From positions 1 through 22,489 of the forward strand of contig DAOLPD010000030.1 of assembly GCA_035417425.1 (NCBI GenBank): a DNA stretch of 22,489 nucleotides, written 5' to 3'. Source of the DNA: BRH-c25 sp035417425 (GTDB lineage Bacteria; Bacillota; Clostridia; Lutisporales; Lutisporaceae). Below, piece by piece: positions 6,637 through 14,655 of this stretch. The notes below the pieces were generated by a model, which did not search any database, was not told where the DNA came from, and was given only the letters and a program-made list of their open reading frames with translations. The first letter of the stretch is position 1. The number at the start of each line of letters is the position of its first letter. The translations under genes and the position numbers were made by a program.

Positions 6637-6648
6637 CGGCAGTAGCCG
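6637..6648 (-). terminator. Weak possible terminator after the kinase gene
   Basis: CGGC-TACT-GCCG followed by TTTTAT on the minus strand, about 60 nt past the kinase stop codon. The stem is only four base pairs, so it may be an inefficient end for the pilus operon or simply part of the next transcript's leader. Confidence 0.3.
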
Positions 6649-6669
6649 GGATTATTACCCTTTGATAAT

Positions 6670-6697
6670 ATTATAACACATCAATATGAATTGTAAA
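6670..6697 (-). promoter_or_regulatory. Sigma-A-type promoter for the tungsten oxidoreductase operon
   Basis: TTTACA (6697-6692), 16-nt spacer, TATAAT (6675-6670) on the minus strand, just after the kinase stop codon. Transcription would begin near 6663 and leave a leader of about 400 nt. That leader contains the aptamer-like domain and terminator, so the redox operon has its own control separate from the pilus genes. Confidence 0.65.
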
Positions 6698-6707
6698 TAC
6701 AATCTGC

Positions 6708-7601
6708 TTATTTCGGCAGCAGATACACTGTACCCAGCACAGCGGCAGTATATGAAGCTGCTGACAATAGTGCGATTGAAGCTATCTCCAGTTTGAAAAC
6801 CGCTCTCTGTCTTGCTTTGTTTACTGCCAGCATATTTTTCACCGCCTCAAGCTCCTTTTGTATATCCTCAACTCTCTGATACCTGTCCTCAGGCTTGCTT
6901 TCCATGCATTTGGAAATTATCCTGCCGATATCGGATGCTGCTTTGCTTTTGCTGTGCCTCAGGCTGTAATCGGCACTTCCGGGAAGCCTGCCATACAGCA
7001 AATGATATATTGTTACCCCCATGTTATATATATCGGTTCTCTGATCTGTCCTTCCCCCCTTTATCAACTGCTCCGGTGCCGCATATGCACTTGTACCCGC
7101 AAAAAAGGTATCTTCGGATTCATACCCGCAATACTCCTGAGATATCCCAAAGTCAACCAGCACCAGTCTGCCGCCCTGTGCAAGCATAATATTAGAGGGC
7201 TTCATATCCCTGTATATAATAGGCCTCGGCTTTATGCCGTGCAGATATTTCAGTATATCACACAGCTCCAGAAACCAGTCTGTTACTATATCAATATCAA
7301 AACTGCCGTGCCTTTTAAGCAGTCTATCCAAGGAGGAGCCCTCAATATTGCTTTCTACAATATAAATACCCTGTTTATTGCGGAATACGTCAACAACCCT
7401 TGGCAGACTGAGGTGGTATAACCTTTTCAGTATCTCAATCTCCGACAAAGTTTTATCATTTATCTTGCCCGGCGGAATGTGCTTTACAGCCCATTTGTTT
7501 CCTATCTCAATATTGGTGCATAAATAGACAGAGCCTGTTCCTCCCTTACCCAGAAGCCTTTCTATCCTGTACTTTCCATTTAATACATCTCCTATTATCA
7601 T
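6708..7601 (-). CDS. Membrane-anchored Hanks-type Ser/Thr protein kinase
   Basis: A 297-residue eukaryotic-like kinase with all catalytic motifs. It has the glycine-rich loop GKGGTGSV (19-26), ATP-binding K40, the catalytic loop YRDMKPSN with D132 and N137, the VDFG metal-binding D150, an AAPEQ activation-segment end, and an R..DIYNMGV helix. A single hydrophobic segment at about 271-294 ends the protein with only a few residues beyond it. Unlike PrkC it therefore has no PASTA or other sensor domain. The start follows GGAGGGTGAAAG. It is the last gene of the pilus locus, downstream of an FHA protein, the usual phosphothreonine reader. I infer that it phosphorylates a pilus-assembly component or the FHA protein itself. 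Confidence 0.93.
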   Translation of the reverse strand: MIIGDVLNGKYRIERLLGKGGTGSVYLCTNIEIGNKWAVKHIPPGKINDKTLSEIEILKRLYHLSLPRVVDVFRNKQGIYIVESNIEGSSLDRLLKRHGSFDIDIVTDWFLELCDILKYLHGIKPRPIIYRDMKPSNIMLAQGGRLVLVDFGISQEYCGYESEDTFFAGTSAYAAPEQLIKGGRTDQRTDIYNMGVTIYHLLYGRLPGSADYSLRHSKSKAASDIGRIISKCMESKPEDRYQRVEDIQKELEAVKNMLAVNKARQRAVFKLEIASIALLSAASYTAAVLGTVYLLPK

Positions 7602-7627
7602 CTTTCACCCTCCATTGCGCAGTACCA

Positions 7628-7843
7628 TCATTCCAGGGGTACCGTATCATCACAGGGGGCTGCTGCAGTAGTTGCATCCTCAATGCCTTCCGCCCCGGTC
7701 AGCCTGAAGGTTATCACTTCTTCACAGTACAAGTTCTTTCGGCGGCTCTCGTTTCTATGTCCTCTGATTATGTGCAGGGTAAGTGCAAGGTTTAGAATAA
7801 GAGTAAAAACTCCGATAAATATGTAAATCATATGAAGTTCCAT
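7628..7843 (-). CDS. Small single-pass membrane protein, unknown function
   Basis: 71 residues with one membrane segment at about 4-26 (rich in I, L and F) and then a basic stretch RGHRNESRRK, which by the positive-inside rule puts the C-terminus in the cytoplasm. The tail is acidic and rich in Thr/Ala. A good GGAGGTACACCT Shine-Dalgarno precedes the ATG. It lies between the FHA protein and the kinase in the same direction, with short gaps. I recognise no family. The threonine-containing cytoplasmic tail could be a kinase substrate, but that is speculation. Confidence 0.7.
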   Translation of the reverse strand: MELHMIYIFIGVFTLILNLALTLHIIRGHRNESRRKNLYCEEVITFRLTGAEGIEDATTAAAPCDDTVPLE

Positions 7844-7869
7844 AGGTGTACCTCCGACATATGCTGATT

Positions 7870-9207
7870 TTACAGTTCTTCCTGCTTCCGGAAAACATAT
7901 TCGTAATTTGAAAGCCTTATTCTATCATTATCCTTTATTCCGTATTTCCTATTGCTGGGAATTCTTACACCATTCACAAAAGTTCCATTTTTTGAGTTAA
8001 GATCTCTTATGTAATAAAGCCCTTCATTAATTGTAATTTCTGCATGAAGCTTTCCTATTGTGCTTTCCTGTATGATATGGTCTGCCATACTGCCTAATCT
8101 TCCTATTATGAAACTATCCTTGTTGACTATCACCTTTTCAACCCTATTGGGCCCTATGCTTTCAAGATATGGACGGCAATCCTTCGGAACTTCGGAAATG
8201 TATTCTGTGTCACAGGCTTTCACTACATCCGGCGATGAAAGTACCGGTTTATACCTGCCCTTAAGGTCTTTATCATGACGGCCTGTACTTCTTTTTGCTT
8301 TATCTTGTGCTATAAGCTGAGTATTGTCTGTTGCCGCTCTCTTATCCTGGTTGCCTGATATCCTGTTAATTACGAGAATATCCAGCGCAGCTGAAATAAT
8401 CACTACACCAGTAATGGATACAATATCGCCCATTTTCCGGGATATCAAATATAGGCATACAGCAGCTGCAGCTATCAAAAAAATCGGCTGCAGCAGCATG
8501 ATGCTTCGGATATTGCTGCTTTTTCCCGCATCCTCATAAATCTTTTCCTTCGGGCTTCTGCTGCAGGTTATGCCAATACCGACATCGGCTTCTTGATTAG
8601 CCGCCTCTTGTCCATATTCATATACTTCTCCGCTGTTCCTCAAATCCACTATCAATCTGTTAAAATCAATGAGACTGAATGTATCTGATTTTAAATAATT
8701 CAATATCCTTTGCAGATAATTATCTCTTGCATTATCATCTGTATTGGATGAATTAATCACAATATCCTTAAAAAAGGATTTTAAAATTTCCGTTGAATTC
8801 CTATTGCAGGAAACAGGTACATATAACAGCGAAGCTTCCGCCGTCGCAGGATTTATAAAAATATAATCCGGATGAATTATAAAGCCTGAAAGCTCCAACA
8901 AGTAATTACCAGTAAGCATCAGGTTTTTTGCAATGCTCCTGAGTAAATCCAAAAGCTCCTTCCTGTTGAAGCTTTTTCTTTCAATATAATTAGATAATGA
9001 TATTTTAGAGGTTATATTATAATAGATAAAAGTGTTATCATTTTCCCGCCTTACATGGAATGATACAAAAGCAGAATTCGGATTCTGACATAGTATCTCT
9101 ACCTGATGCTTCAACAGCATAGATTCACTATCAAGCTTAATAACCAAAAAACTGCCGGCAGCATTATTATCATAACTGTATTCAAAATCTAATACTGTAT
9201 TCTCCAC
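7870..9207 (-). CDS. Membrane protein with kinase-like N-terminal region and C-terminal FHA domain
   Basis: 445 residues, GTG start behind GGGGGGTAGTTGCT. Residues about 1-200 resemble a degenerate protein kinase: SLSNYIERK, then LLRSIAKNL, then a catalytic-loop-like HPDYIFINP and a strand SLLYVP, without catalytic Asp motifs. Similar regions occur in DUF6382 proteins and recall EssB/YukC pseudokinases. Two membrane segments lie at about 235-280. Residues about 360-440 are an FHA domain (IIGR, LHAEI, DLNSKNGTFVNG, DRIRL). The usual SRxH is replaced by GKLH, so a phosphate-contacting Ser is missing. Encoded just before a Hanks kinase and after the pilus genes, it is probably a phospho-dependent scaffold at the assembly machine. 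The FHA assignment is firm; the pseudokinase assignment is tentative. Confidence 0.85.
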   Translation of the reverse strand: MENTVLDFEYSYDNNAAGSFLVIKLDSESMLLKHQVEILCQNPNSAFVSFHVRRENDNTFIYYNITSKISLSNYIERKSFNRKELLDLLRSIAKNLMLTGNYLLELSGFIIHPDYIFINPATAEASLLYVPVSCNRNSTEILKSFFKDIVINSSNTDDNARDNYLQRILNYLKSDTFSLIDFNRLIVDLRNSGEVYEYGQEAANQEADVGIGITCSRSPKEKIYEDAGKSSNIRSIMLLQPIFLIAAAAVCLYLISRKMGDIVSITGVVIISAALDILVINRISGNQDKRAATDNTQLIAQDKAKRSTGRHDKDLKGRYKPVLSSPDVVKACDTEYISEVPKDCRPYLESIGPNRVEKVIVNKDSFIIGRLGSMADHIIQESTIGKLHAEITINEGLYYIRDLNSKNGTFVNGVRIPSNRKYGIKDNDRIRLSNYEYVFRKQEEL

Positions 9208-9228
9208 AGCAACTACCCCCCGGTTTAA

Positions 9229-9657
9229 TTAAGGTATTATTACTGCCAGTACTCCTGCCAGTATAAAAGGCGCAAAAGGTATTTCGCGTTTCTTGTTATC
9301 AGGATTCAGGCATATTAATACAATGCTGAATATGCCGCTTAGAACTGCAGAAATCAGCATTGCGGAAACAGTGCCTTCAAGGCCCAGGAATATTCCTGAA
9401 CAACCAAAGAGTTTTACATCTCCAAGCCCAAGGCCGCCCTTAGTAATATAATGAATAATAAGCAGCACCAATCCCGCTGTCACGCCGCCCAAAATGCTGC
9501 TTGAAAATTCTCTTTGCGGGTCAATCAGCGCAAAGGCCAATCCGGCCACAGTGCCTGCAAGTATCAGCTTATCCGGTATTCTCTTCTTTCTGATATCAAT
9601 AATTGCTGCTGCAACAAGTATTATGATAATTGTTAAATATGAAAAATGATAACCCAT
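9229..9657 (-). CDS. Second A24-family prepilin peptidase
   Basis: 142 residues from the ATG at 9657, which follows GGGAGGGTATT. A longer in-frame reading is possible but runs into the preceding gene and lacks a Shine-Dalgarno. It is an aspartyl membrane protease with the two catalytic sites visible: D21 in the DIRKKRIPD segment and D80 in the GLGD motif followed by VKL. Several hydrophobic membrane segments surround them. It lacks the N-terminal methylase domain of PilD, as in CpaA/TadV/FppA. It is the second such peptidase in one operon, placed right after the TadE-like genes, and may process particular pseudopilins. Confidence 0.9.
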   Translation of the reverse strand: MGYHFSYLTIIIILVAAAIIDIRKKRIPDKLILAGTVAGLAFALIDPQREFSSSILGGVTAGLVLLIIHYITKGGLGLGDVKLFGCSGIFLGLEGTVSAMLISAVLSGIFSIVLICLNPDNKKREIPFAPFILAGVLAVIIP

Positions 9658-9682
9658 AATACCCTCCCAATGAGTATTTACC

Positions 9683-10630
9683 CTATCCCAGCGGCTTGCA
9701 TACTTTGCACGGAGTATAGCCCGATTCTTCGGCCTCTTCAATTATCATTGGAATCTTGCTTTTCCTAAGGTACCTGCAATTCCCCTCATGGAAGCGGATA
9801 CCCGTCCTTGTAATAAATACGATACTGCCTTCCGATTCCAGGTTCAAACCCTCTTCCTCGGCCGTCAATATTCCGTAGCTGCCGTTGATCCATGCCCTTT
9901 CCACAGCTGTATGAATCATTTTTATATTGAAAGGCTCAATAAAAGGAAGACTCACCAAATATTCGTACTCCAACTGCAGCACAACGTCATCCCTGCTGAA
10001 ATCCTTTTCCGGAATCAACCCAAGTTTACTATATATTGCACTTGGTGATCTTGCATTATATTCTTCCTTGCCCTGAGGAAACTCGACAAGCCGCAGCCTT
10101 ATATTCTCCCGGTTAATCAGCGGGCTTTCCAGGTGTTCCTTGATAAGCGCTTCGGCAATATAATATTTGGCAGCGGACTTCATGTCCCAATATGCAGGTG
10201 TTATTCTGCCGACAACATTTCCTATTGCGCCTTTACTGTAATCCTTTAATATGCCCTGCATTGCACCAGTGATGTCTGTTCCTTTAAGCTTCCCCGATAC
10301 AATAGCTTGAAGCAAGTTATCAGAGCCGTATCCCGAAATTTTCCCGGCCAGCTTTTCCAATTCCTCTTCAAGTGTAGGTATTTTTGCATTCCCATACTCC
10401 TGAAGCTTTTCATCCTCCAGTTCATTAATGAAGGATATGGGATATGCGGCTGCTGCTATTTCCTTGGCTGCTTCATTTACAGCATGATCAAGCACCATCC
10501 CGGTACATGTGAACTTGATAAGAAAAAGCAGCAGAAAAAAAACGCTTATGAAAACCGGAAATACAACACAAGCCTCTACTGTAATTGAACCTTTGGAACG
10601 CAGTTTCTTACAACCTTTATGCAATTTCAA
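9683..10630 (-). CDS. TadE-like pseudopilin with C-terminal Cys/His metal-binding motif
   Basis: 315 residues, TTG start (10630, or the nearby TTG at 10624, which is better spaced from AGGGTGG). The N-terminus is a class III prepilin signal: basic residues, then KG|SITVEACVVFPVF with Glu at +5 and a hydrophobic helix. It would be cleaved after G14 and assembled with the pilus. The long middle region is likely extracytoplasmic. The last 40 residues carry RFHEGNCRYLRKSKIP, then A..SGYTPCKVCKP, a small Cys/His motif (H, C, CxxC) known as a C-terminal tail of assorted Firmicutes nucleases and surface proteins and similar to the Ada metal-binding fold. Its presence on a TadE-type protein is unusual. 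Confidence 0.85.
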   Translation of the reverse strand: MKLHKGCKKLRSKGSITVEACVVFPVFISVFFLLLFLIKFTCTGMVLDHAVNEAAKEIAAAAYPISFINELEDEKLQEYGNAKIPTLEEELEKLAGKISGYGSDNLLQAIVSGKLKGTDITGAMQGILKDYSKGAIGNVVGRITPAYWDMKSAAKYYIAEALIKEHLESPLINRENIRLRLVEFPQGKEEYNARSPSAIYSKLGLIPEKDFSRDDVVLQLEYEYLVSLPFIEPFNIKMIHTAVERAWINGSYGILTAEEEGLNLESEGSIVFITRTGIRFHEGNCRYLRKSKIPMIIEEAEESGYTPCKVCKPLG

Positions 10631-10635
10631 CCACC

Positions 10636-12690
10636 CTAATAGCCTACATATATTTGCTTACGAATTAAATACCTTCCGTTTTCAAAACTGCCGGGCAACA
10701 GCCTGTCAACCTTCAGCAGGGGAAGAAAGAAAAGATTTACCTTCGCCTTAACAGAGGCAGACATGACGGTGCTGTAATCTCCCAATCTGAAATCCGACCT
10801 TGGAAGCCCTGTCTTTGCATCCACAACCTGTTTAATGTTTACTTGAATAAGCTGTCTTGCTCTTCTTAGAATTTCTTCCTCCGGCTTCATCAGAAGCAGC
10901 ATCTTTAAGTGATCCGAATACTTTAATTTAACTGCCGGAAAGCTCTTCGGACATATTGGCACAGGCTCGCCGTTAAGCAGGTTGAAAATGTCCAAGCTTG
11001 AGTCAAGAGCACCTTCGGCAAGGGCAAATGCCAGTCTTTGAGGCGGAAATACCACAGTGCTCCTTATAAAAGCATCTATTGTATCTAATGCAAATCTCAA
11101 TGCCCAAACCTGAAGCAGCACCTTTGTTACTATATAATACTCGGTGTTTTTTATCGGACTGTATCCTTCCTCAATGTCTGATCCGCTGATGATATACTCC
11201 ACCTCACCCTTCCTGAAGTAATGACCCCTCTCTGTTTTGGAGGTCAGGAAGGTAAACTTATCCATTACGTATTCAATGGTATTTACCTTTTCCAATGTGT
11301 TTGATGCGGCATCTTCAACTGCTTTTACAAGCTTTTCCAAGGTTTTAATTATTGCATCATTGCTTCTCTCAGCCTCTTCTTCCTGCATTGATGAGCTGAA
11401 ATATATACTTTCGTCCATTTCGTCTGGATTCTCACCGGTTATCAGACTGCTATCCTCAAATTCTTCGGATCCTATCAGCCAATCCTTTTCAAGCCTCCTG
11501 AACAATACTTCCTCAATTTCTTTTTTTGTCTTGCTGATAAAATTTTTCATTTCTTCCGCCTTCTTGTCCGGCAGCTGTACAGCCTCTTCCTTCAAGGAAT
11601 AGCCCTCAAGAGAAATCCTTTCAAGCTTCACTTTCAAATCTGACATTTTCTCATCAACTTCTGATTCCAGCCGTCTTATTTTATCTTTAACCTTATCAAT
11701 ATCTTCTCTGGTCTCATCTATCTCGTCCTCAATATCGGCATCATCCTCCTGAACACCCGAGAGCTTTTCTTTTAATTCATCCAGCTCATCCTTAAGGGTT
11801 TCAAGCTTTTCTTCCATAAGCTCAAGCTCCTTCTGCAAGGGCTTGACCAGCATAAGTGTCTTATCTATCTCCTCTATATACATTTGAATCCCCGGAGTCA
11901 GGTTTTCACTGTTTTTATTTATGCTGTCAAACTCCCGGGACTGATTCCCGATGAACTGGCCTTCCTCCGCCTTAGTGTTCGTATCATCCCTGCTTTGAAT
12001 ATAATCAGCAAGCAGGCCACCTTTATTCCCATTATATATTAAGCTGTTGATTTCCAAGGCTTCTGACAGCTCATCCCTTATTTCTTCAAGTTTTTTTACG
12101 CTCGAATTTTTCAGCTTTTTCTTTATTCCTGCAAGTCTCGTATTTACCTCATTTACCTTGGCTCTCAGCTCACTTGCCTTGTCTCTTGTGATCTTCTCAC
12201 TTTTTGCAAATTCAATCCCCTTATTCAGCTTAATGCTCTGCAGCTGCTCTATCAGGCTGTCAGCTGATGAAATTGCTGTTCTGTACTTCATGTATTCCTG
12301 GACCTGCTTCTTAAAAGCCTCATGCTCCAACAGGTTATTAATGCCTTCTATTTCAATATCCTCATAATCTATACTGATATCTATGAAGTTTATGTTCTTA
12401 TGCCTCTCCTTTAGATTTACACTCATATATCTATAAAAGTCCTCTTTCACATTTTCTTCTGCAGCATTCACCCCATATATTCCATAGCTGCCCATAAGCT
12501 CACCGTCGTAGCCTGCCAATACAGACCTGGCTGAGGTATTCAACGCACTTTGAACCCTTCGGTCGGCAGCCGTAATTCTCACAATATCAATTATCGCTCC
12601 TGCGAAAATTATCAGAGACATGAAAATAAGCGCCAGAAAAACAGTGATTGCCCCTTTTTCTCTCCTAATGCTGCCACCTCTTTGGTACAT
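10636..12690 (-). CDS. TadG-like pseudopilin with long coiled coil
   Basis: 684 residues. The N-terminus, REKG|AITVFLALIFMSLIIF, has the prepilin layout of TadE/TadG proteins, but position +5 is Phe instead of Glu. The following IIDIVRITAADRRVQSALNTSARSVL segment, split here by its helix, matches the start of TadG-like proteins. Residues about 150-420 are rich in Glu, Lys and Leu heptads (repeated LEELK/DELKEKL-type segments), a long coiled coil. The C-terminal 250 residues are mixed and unrecognised. No vWA domain is apparent. The protein may correspond to DUF5702-type proteins of clostridial pilus loci. It is probably anchored in the membrane, with the coiled coil outside as a scaffold or tether. 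Start ATG after AGAGGCGA. Confidence 0.8.
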   Translation of the reverse strand: MYQRGGSIRREKGAITVFLALIFMSLIIFAGAIIDIVRITAADRRVQSALNTSARSVLAGYDGELMGSYGIYGVNAAEENVKEDFYRYMSVNLKERHKNINFIDISIDYEDIEIEGINNLLEHEAFKKQVQEYMKYRTAISSADSLIEQLQSIKLNKGIEFAKSEKITRDKASELRAKVNEVNTRLAGIKKKLKNSSVKKLEEIRDELSEALEINSLIYNGNKGGLLADYIQSRDDTNTKAEEGQFIGNQSREFDSINKNSENLTPGIQMYIEEIDKTLMLVKPLQKELELMEEKLETLKDELDELKEKLSGVQEDDADIEDEIDETREDIDKVKDKIRRLESEVDEKMSDLKVKLERISLEGYSLKEEAVQLPDKKAEEMKNFISKTKKEIEEVLFRRLEKDWLIGSEEFEDSSLITGENPDEMDESIYFSSSMQEEEAERSNDAIIKTLEKLVKAVEDAASNTLEKVNTIEYVMDKFTFLTSKTERGHYFRKGEVEYIISGSDIEEGYSPIKNTEYYIVTKVLLQVWALRFALDTIDAFIRSTVVFPPQRLAFALAEGALDSSLDIFNLLNGEPVPICPKSFPAVKLKYSDHLKMLLLMKPEEEILRRARQLIQVNIKQVVDAKTGLPRSDFRLGDYSTVMSASVKAKVNLFFLPLLKVDRLLPGSFENGRYLIRKQIYVGY

Positions 12691-12719
12691 TCGCCTCTCC
12701 CCTTTGATAACCTATCATC

Positions 12720-13418
12720 TCAGCGTGTTGCCCCTATTCTGCCTGCCAGTTCGCTGAGGTCAAGCTTCTCTCCAAACCTCTTTGATAGCTCCAGCATAAG
12801 GTCTACATTCCTTATATACTCATCAGGTTCTGTTACTGCTGCTGTGGATTGAGCCCTCAATGTCAGGGTATCCTTACCGTCAAAGAATTCCTTTATGCCG
12901 CCTAAAGGCACCTTGATCTCCTGGATTAACTCAACTGTGAGCCTTTCCCTAAGAGCGCTGTTATTGAATGTAACCCTTATTCTTGTACTCTCGGGCTTCA
13001 GGATTGTGCTTTCAATCCTTTTGCACAAGGCCTCCCCAATCAGAAGGGTTTTATGTCCGGGCAGATTATTTCCCGCATCCATTTTAAGAACCACCCTGGT
13101 TTTACCATTGTCAGATGCTTCTTTTTCAAAATATCCTTCATAAGTTGTGCTTGAAAACAGCAGATTGTCAAAAATTCTATAGCCTATGGAATCTTCAGGC
13201 CTTTTATTATTTATTCTCCCATCCTCCATATTTCTTCTGCTGTCAATCCATAACTCCGCCCCCTGCTGAGCAGCAAATGAGGCAAAGCTTTCAAGACTTG
13301 CCCTTTGCCCCATGTATAAGAATGTAAACAAAAGTGCCAATACCACCAGCATAATCGTCACAAACACCATGGAGGCTTCAACAGTATAGCTTCCCCCATC
13401 ACATGTATGCTTGTCCAG
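12720..13418 (-). CDS. TadE-like pseudopilin, apparently CTG-initiated
   Basis: The first ATG of this frame (13370) lies inside the hydrophobic pilin helix. Upstream in frame the codons spell LDKHTCDGG|SYTVEAS, a complete class III prepilin signal with the cleavage Gly and Glu at +5. The frame is closed by TGA at 13422-13424, and the only plausible initiator between is CTG at 13418, nine nt after GGAGG. I therefore extend the gene to CTG, giving about 232 residues. After the N-terminal helix the protein is a soluble TadE-like domain of mixed composition. The gene ends 29 nt before the TadG-like gene. Product class is confident; the CTG start is a strong inference. Confidence 0.8.
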   Translation of the reverse strand: MDKHTCDGGSYTVEASMVFVTIMLVVLALLFTFLYMGQRASLESFASFAAQQGAELWIDSRRNMEDGRINNKRPEDSIGYRIFDNLLFSSTTYEGYFEKEASDNGKTRVVLKMDAGNNLPGHKTLLIGEALCKRIESTILKPESTRIRVTFNNSALRERLTVELIQEIKVPLGGIKEFFDGKDTLTLRAQSTAAVTEPDEYIRNVDLMLELSKRFGEKLDLSELAGRIGATR

Positions 13419-13469
13419 TAATCATCACCTCCGCATCCTTTTCAGGAAGTATATATCCTGTACAAGGCA

Positions 13470-13682
13470 CTAGTCCTTCGGTACCGGTGCATCCATGTTA
13501 ACTTCCAGATTTTCAACAGTAGGAGCAGTATCAATAAAATTACTTATAACCTTCTGCACATAAGCAGTTATCGACTTTCTGAAGAGCAGTGCTATTCCTA
13601 CAAGAATTGCAATAATTACCACAATCTCAACCGTGCTTATGCCATCCTCCTCAAAAATTATTCCTTTTACTTCCTTTAACAT
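13470..13682 (-). CDS. flp: Flp-type (type IVb) pilin
   Basis: 70 residues, the size of Flp major pilins. Leader MLKEVKGIIFEEDG is followed by ISTVEIVVIIAILVGIAL, with the prepilin peptidase site after G14 and the conserved Glu at +5. The hydrophobic helix runs to about residue 35, and a short polar tail ends in PVPKD. The start follows GGGAGGTAGTAGA. The gene comes after TadC and before the TadE-like genes, with the longest upstream gap of the cluster (106 nt), as expected for a structural subunit with its own expression control. It is the probable fibre subunit of the pilus or pseudopilus. Confidence 0.88.
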   Translation of the reverse strand: MLKEVKGIIFEEDGISTVEIVVIIAILVGIALLFRKSITAYVQKVISNFIDTAPTVENLEVNMDAPVPKD

Positions 13683-13709
13683 TCTACTACCTCCCTTTAC
13701 AATTTCTAT

Positions 13710-13740
13710 CTTATATTCCTTAAAACCCGCATCCTCTCAA
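13710..13740 (-). promoter_or_regulatory. Possible internal promoter upstream of the Flp pilin
   Basis: TTGAGA (13740-13735) and TATAAG (13715-13710) on the minus strand match the consensus at five of six positions each. The 19-nt spacer is longer than ideal. It would let the pilin be made above the level of the assembly proteins. Confidence 0.3.
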
Positions 13741-13788
13741 ACCTACATTCCTTCCTCCAACGGCCCGCCCAAATTCCGCGTCTCATAT

Positions 13789-14652
13789 TTACAGATACCT
13801 TAACTGCATAACTGCAGGGAGTATTACAATAATAAGTATTCCTACAAACATAATCATCAGTGGAAGCACCAGCTTGGTTGAGGCCTCTTCTCCCAGCCTC
13901 TTCGCCATATTCTTTCTAAGCTGCCAGCATTCATTTGATTGAAGCTTCAGCAGCGGGACCAAATCACTATTGCCTTTTTTCAGGTTCTGTATCACAGCAG
14001 TAATGAACTTGGTTATTTCCTTTACCCTGCACCGCCTTGCAAAATCCTCATAAGCTTCCATTTCAGGCTTTCCGTTCTTAATCTCAATATAGGTTATTCT
14101 TAGTTCTTCATATAGGGGAGTCACATTCTTTCTGTCCCTGACTATCTTCTCCCAAGCCCTGGGTACAGTCATTCCTGCATTGATAAGAAGCACCATCTTA
14201 TTAAGAAAATCAGGGAAGTCGTATCGGATTCTGAAATTCCTTTTTTTGATTTTTTCATCCAGCTCTCTGTCTGAAGCATAAAAAACAATCCCTAATGCTG
14301 ACAATGCAAATATTGTATAGCCGATATCAGGCTTTTCCATTAATGCCCCCAATAGGGTAACTGATAACAGTGCAATAATCATATGAATTACCTTATGAAC
14401 GAAATGGAGCTTGAGCATGTATTTTATGTCCCTGCCTCCATAAAGCTCAGCTAGCTTTATGCTGAGCTTCCTTTCATAAGCAATAAGCCTCCCTGAAATA
14501 AACTTGTCTGTAATGAATAACGCAGCAGGCGCTAAAACTTTGGAAATATGCCCTTTCTTACAGCCTGTCTCGGTAAAATCTTCATATTTGCCCTTTACAT
14601 ACAAACAAAGGAACCCAAAAACCATGATTTCTGTTATAAATGCCAGCAGCAT
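13789..14652 (-). CDS. tadC: TadC-like inner-membrane platform protein
   Basis: 287 residues of the type II secretion F family. Membrane segments lie near the N-terminus, at about 95-130 (two segments) and at the C-terminus (LVLPLMIMFVGILIIVILPAV). Between them is a cytoplasmic helical domain that includes FPDFLNKMVLLINAGMTVP and the KGNSDLVPLLKLQ segment. It pairs with TadB to form the membrane platform driven by the TadA ATPase. ATG follows GAGGTATAGCTT, four nt after the TadB stop, so the two are probably translationally coupled. Confidence 0.9.
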   Translation of the reverse strand: MLLAFITEIMVFGFLCLYVKGKYEDFTETGCKKGHISKVLAPAALFITDKFISGRLIAYERKLSIKLAELYGGRDIKYMLKLHFVHKVIHMIIALLSVTLLGALMEKPDIGYTIFALSALGIVFYASDRELDEKIKKRNFRIRYDFPDFLNKMVLLINAGMTVPRAWEKIVRDRKNVTPLYEELRITYIEIKNGKPEMEAYEDFARRCRVKEITKFITAVIQNLKKGNSDLVPLLKLQSNECWQLRKNMAKRLGEEASTKLVLPLMIMFVGILIIVILPAVMQLRYL

Positions 14653-14655
14653 AAG

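Noticed and set aside
9658..9741. Longer N-terminus for the second prepilin peptidase
   Set aside because: It overlaps the end of the TadE-like gene, has basic non-membrane residues, and bypasses the GGGAGGG site directly before the ATG at 9657.
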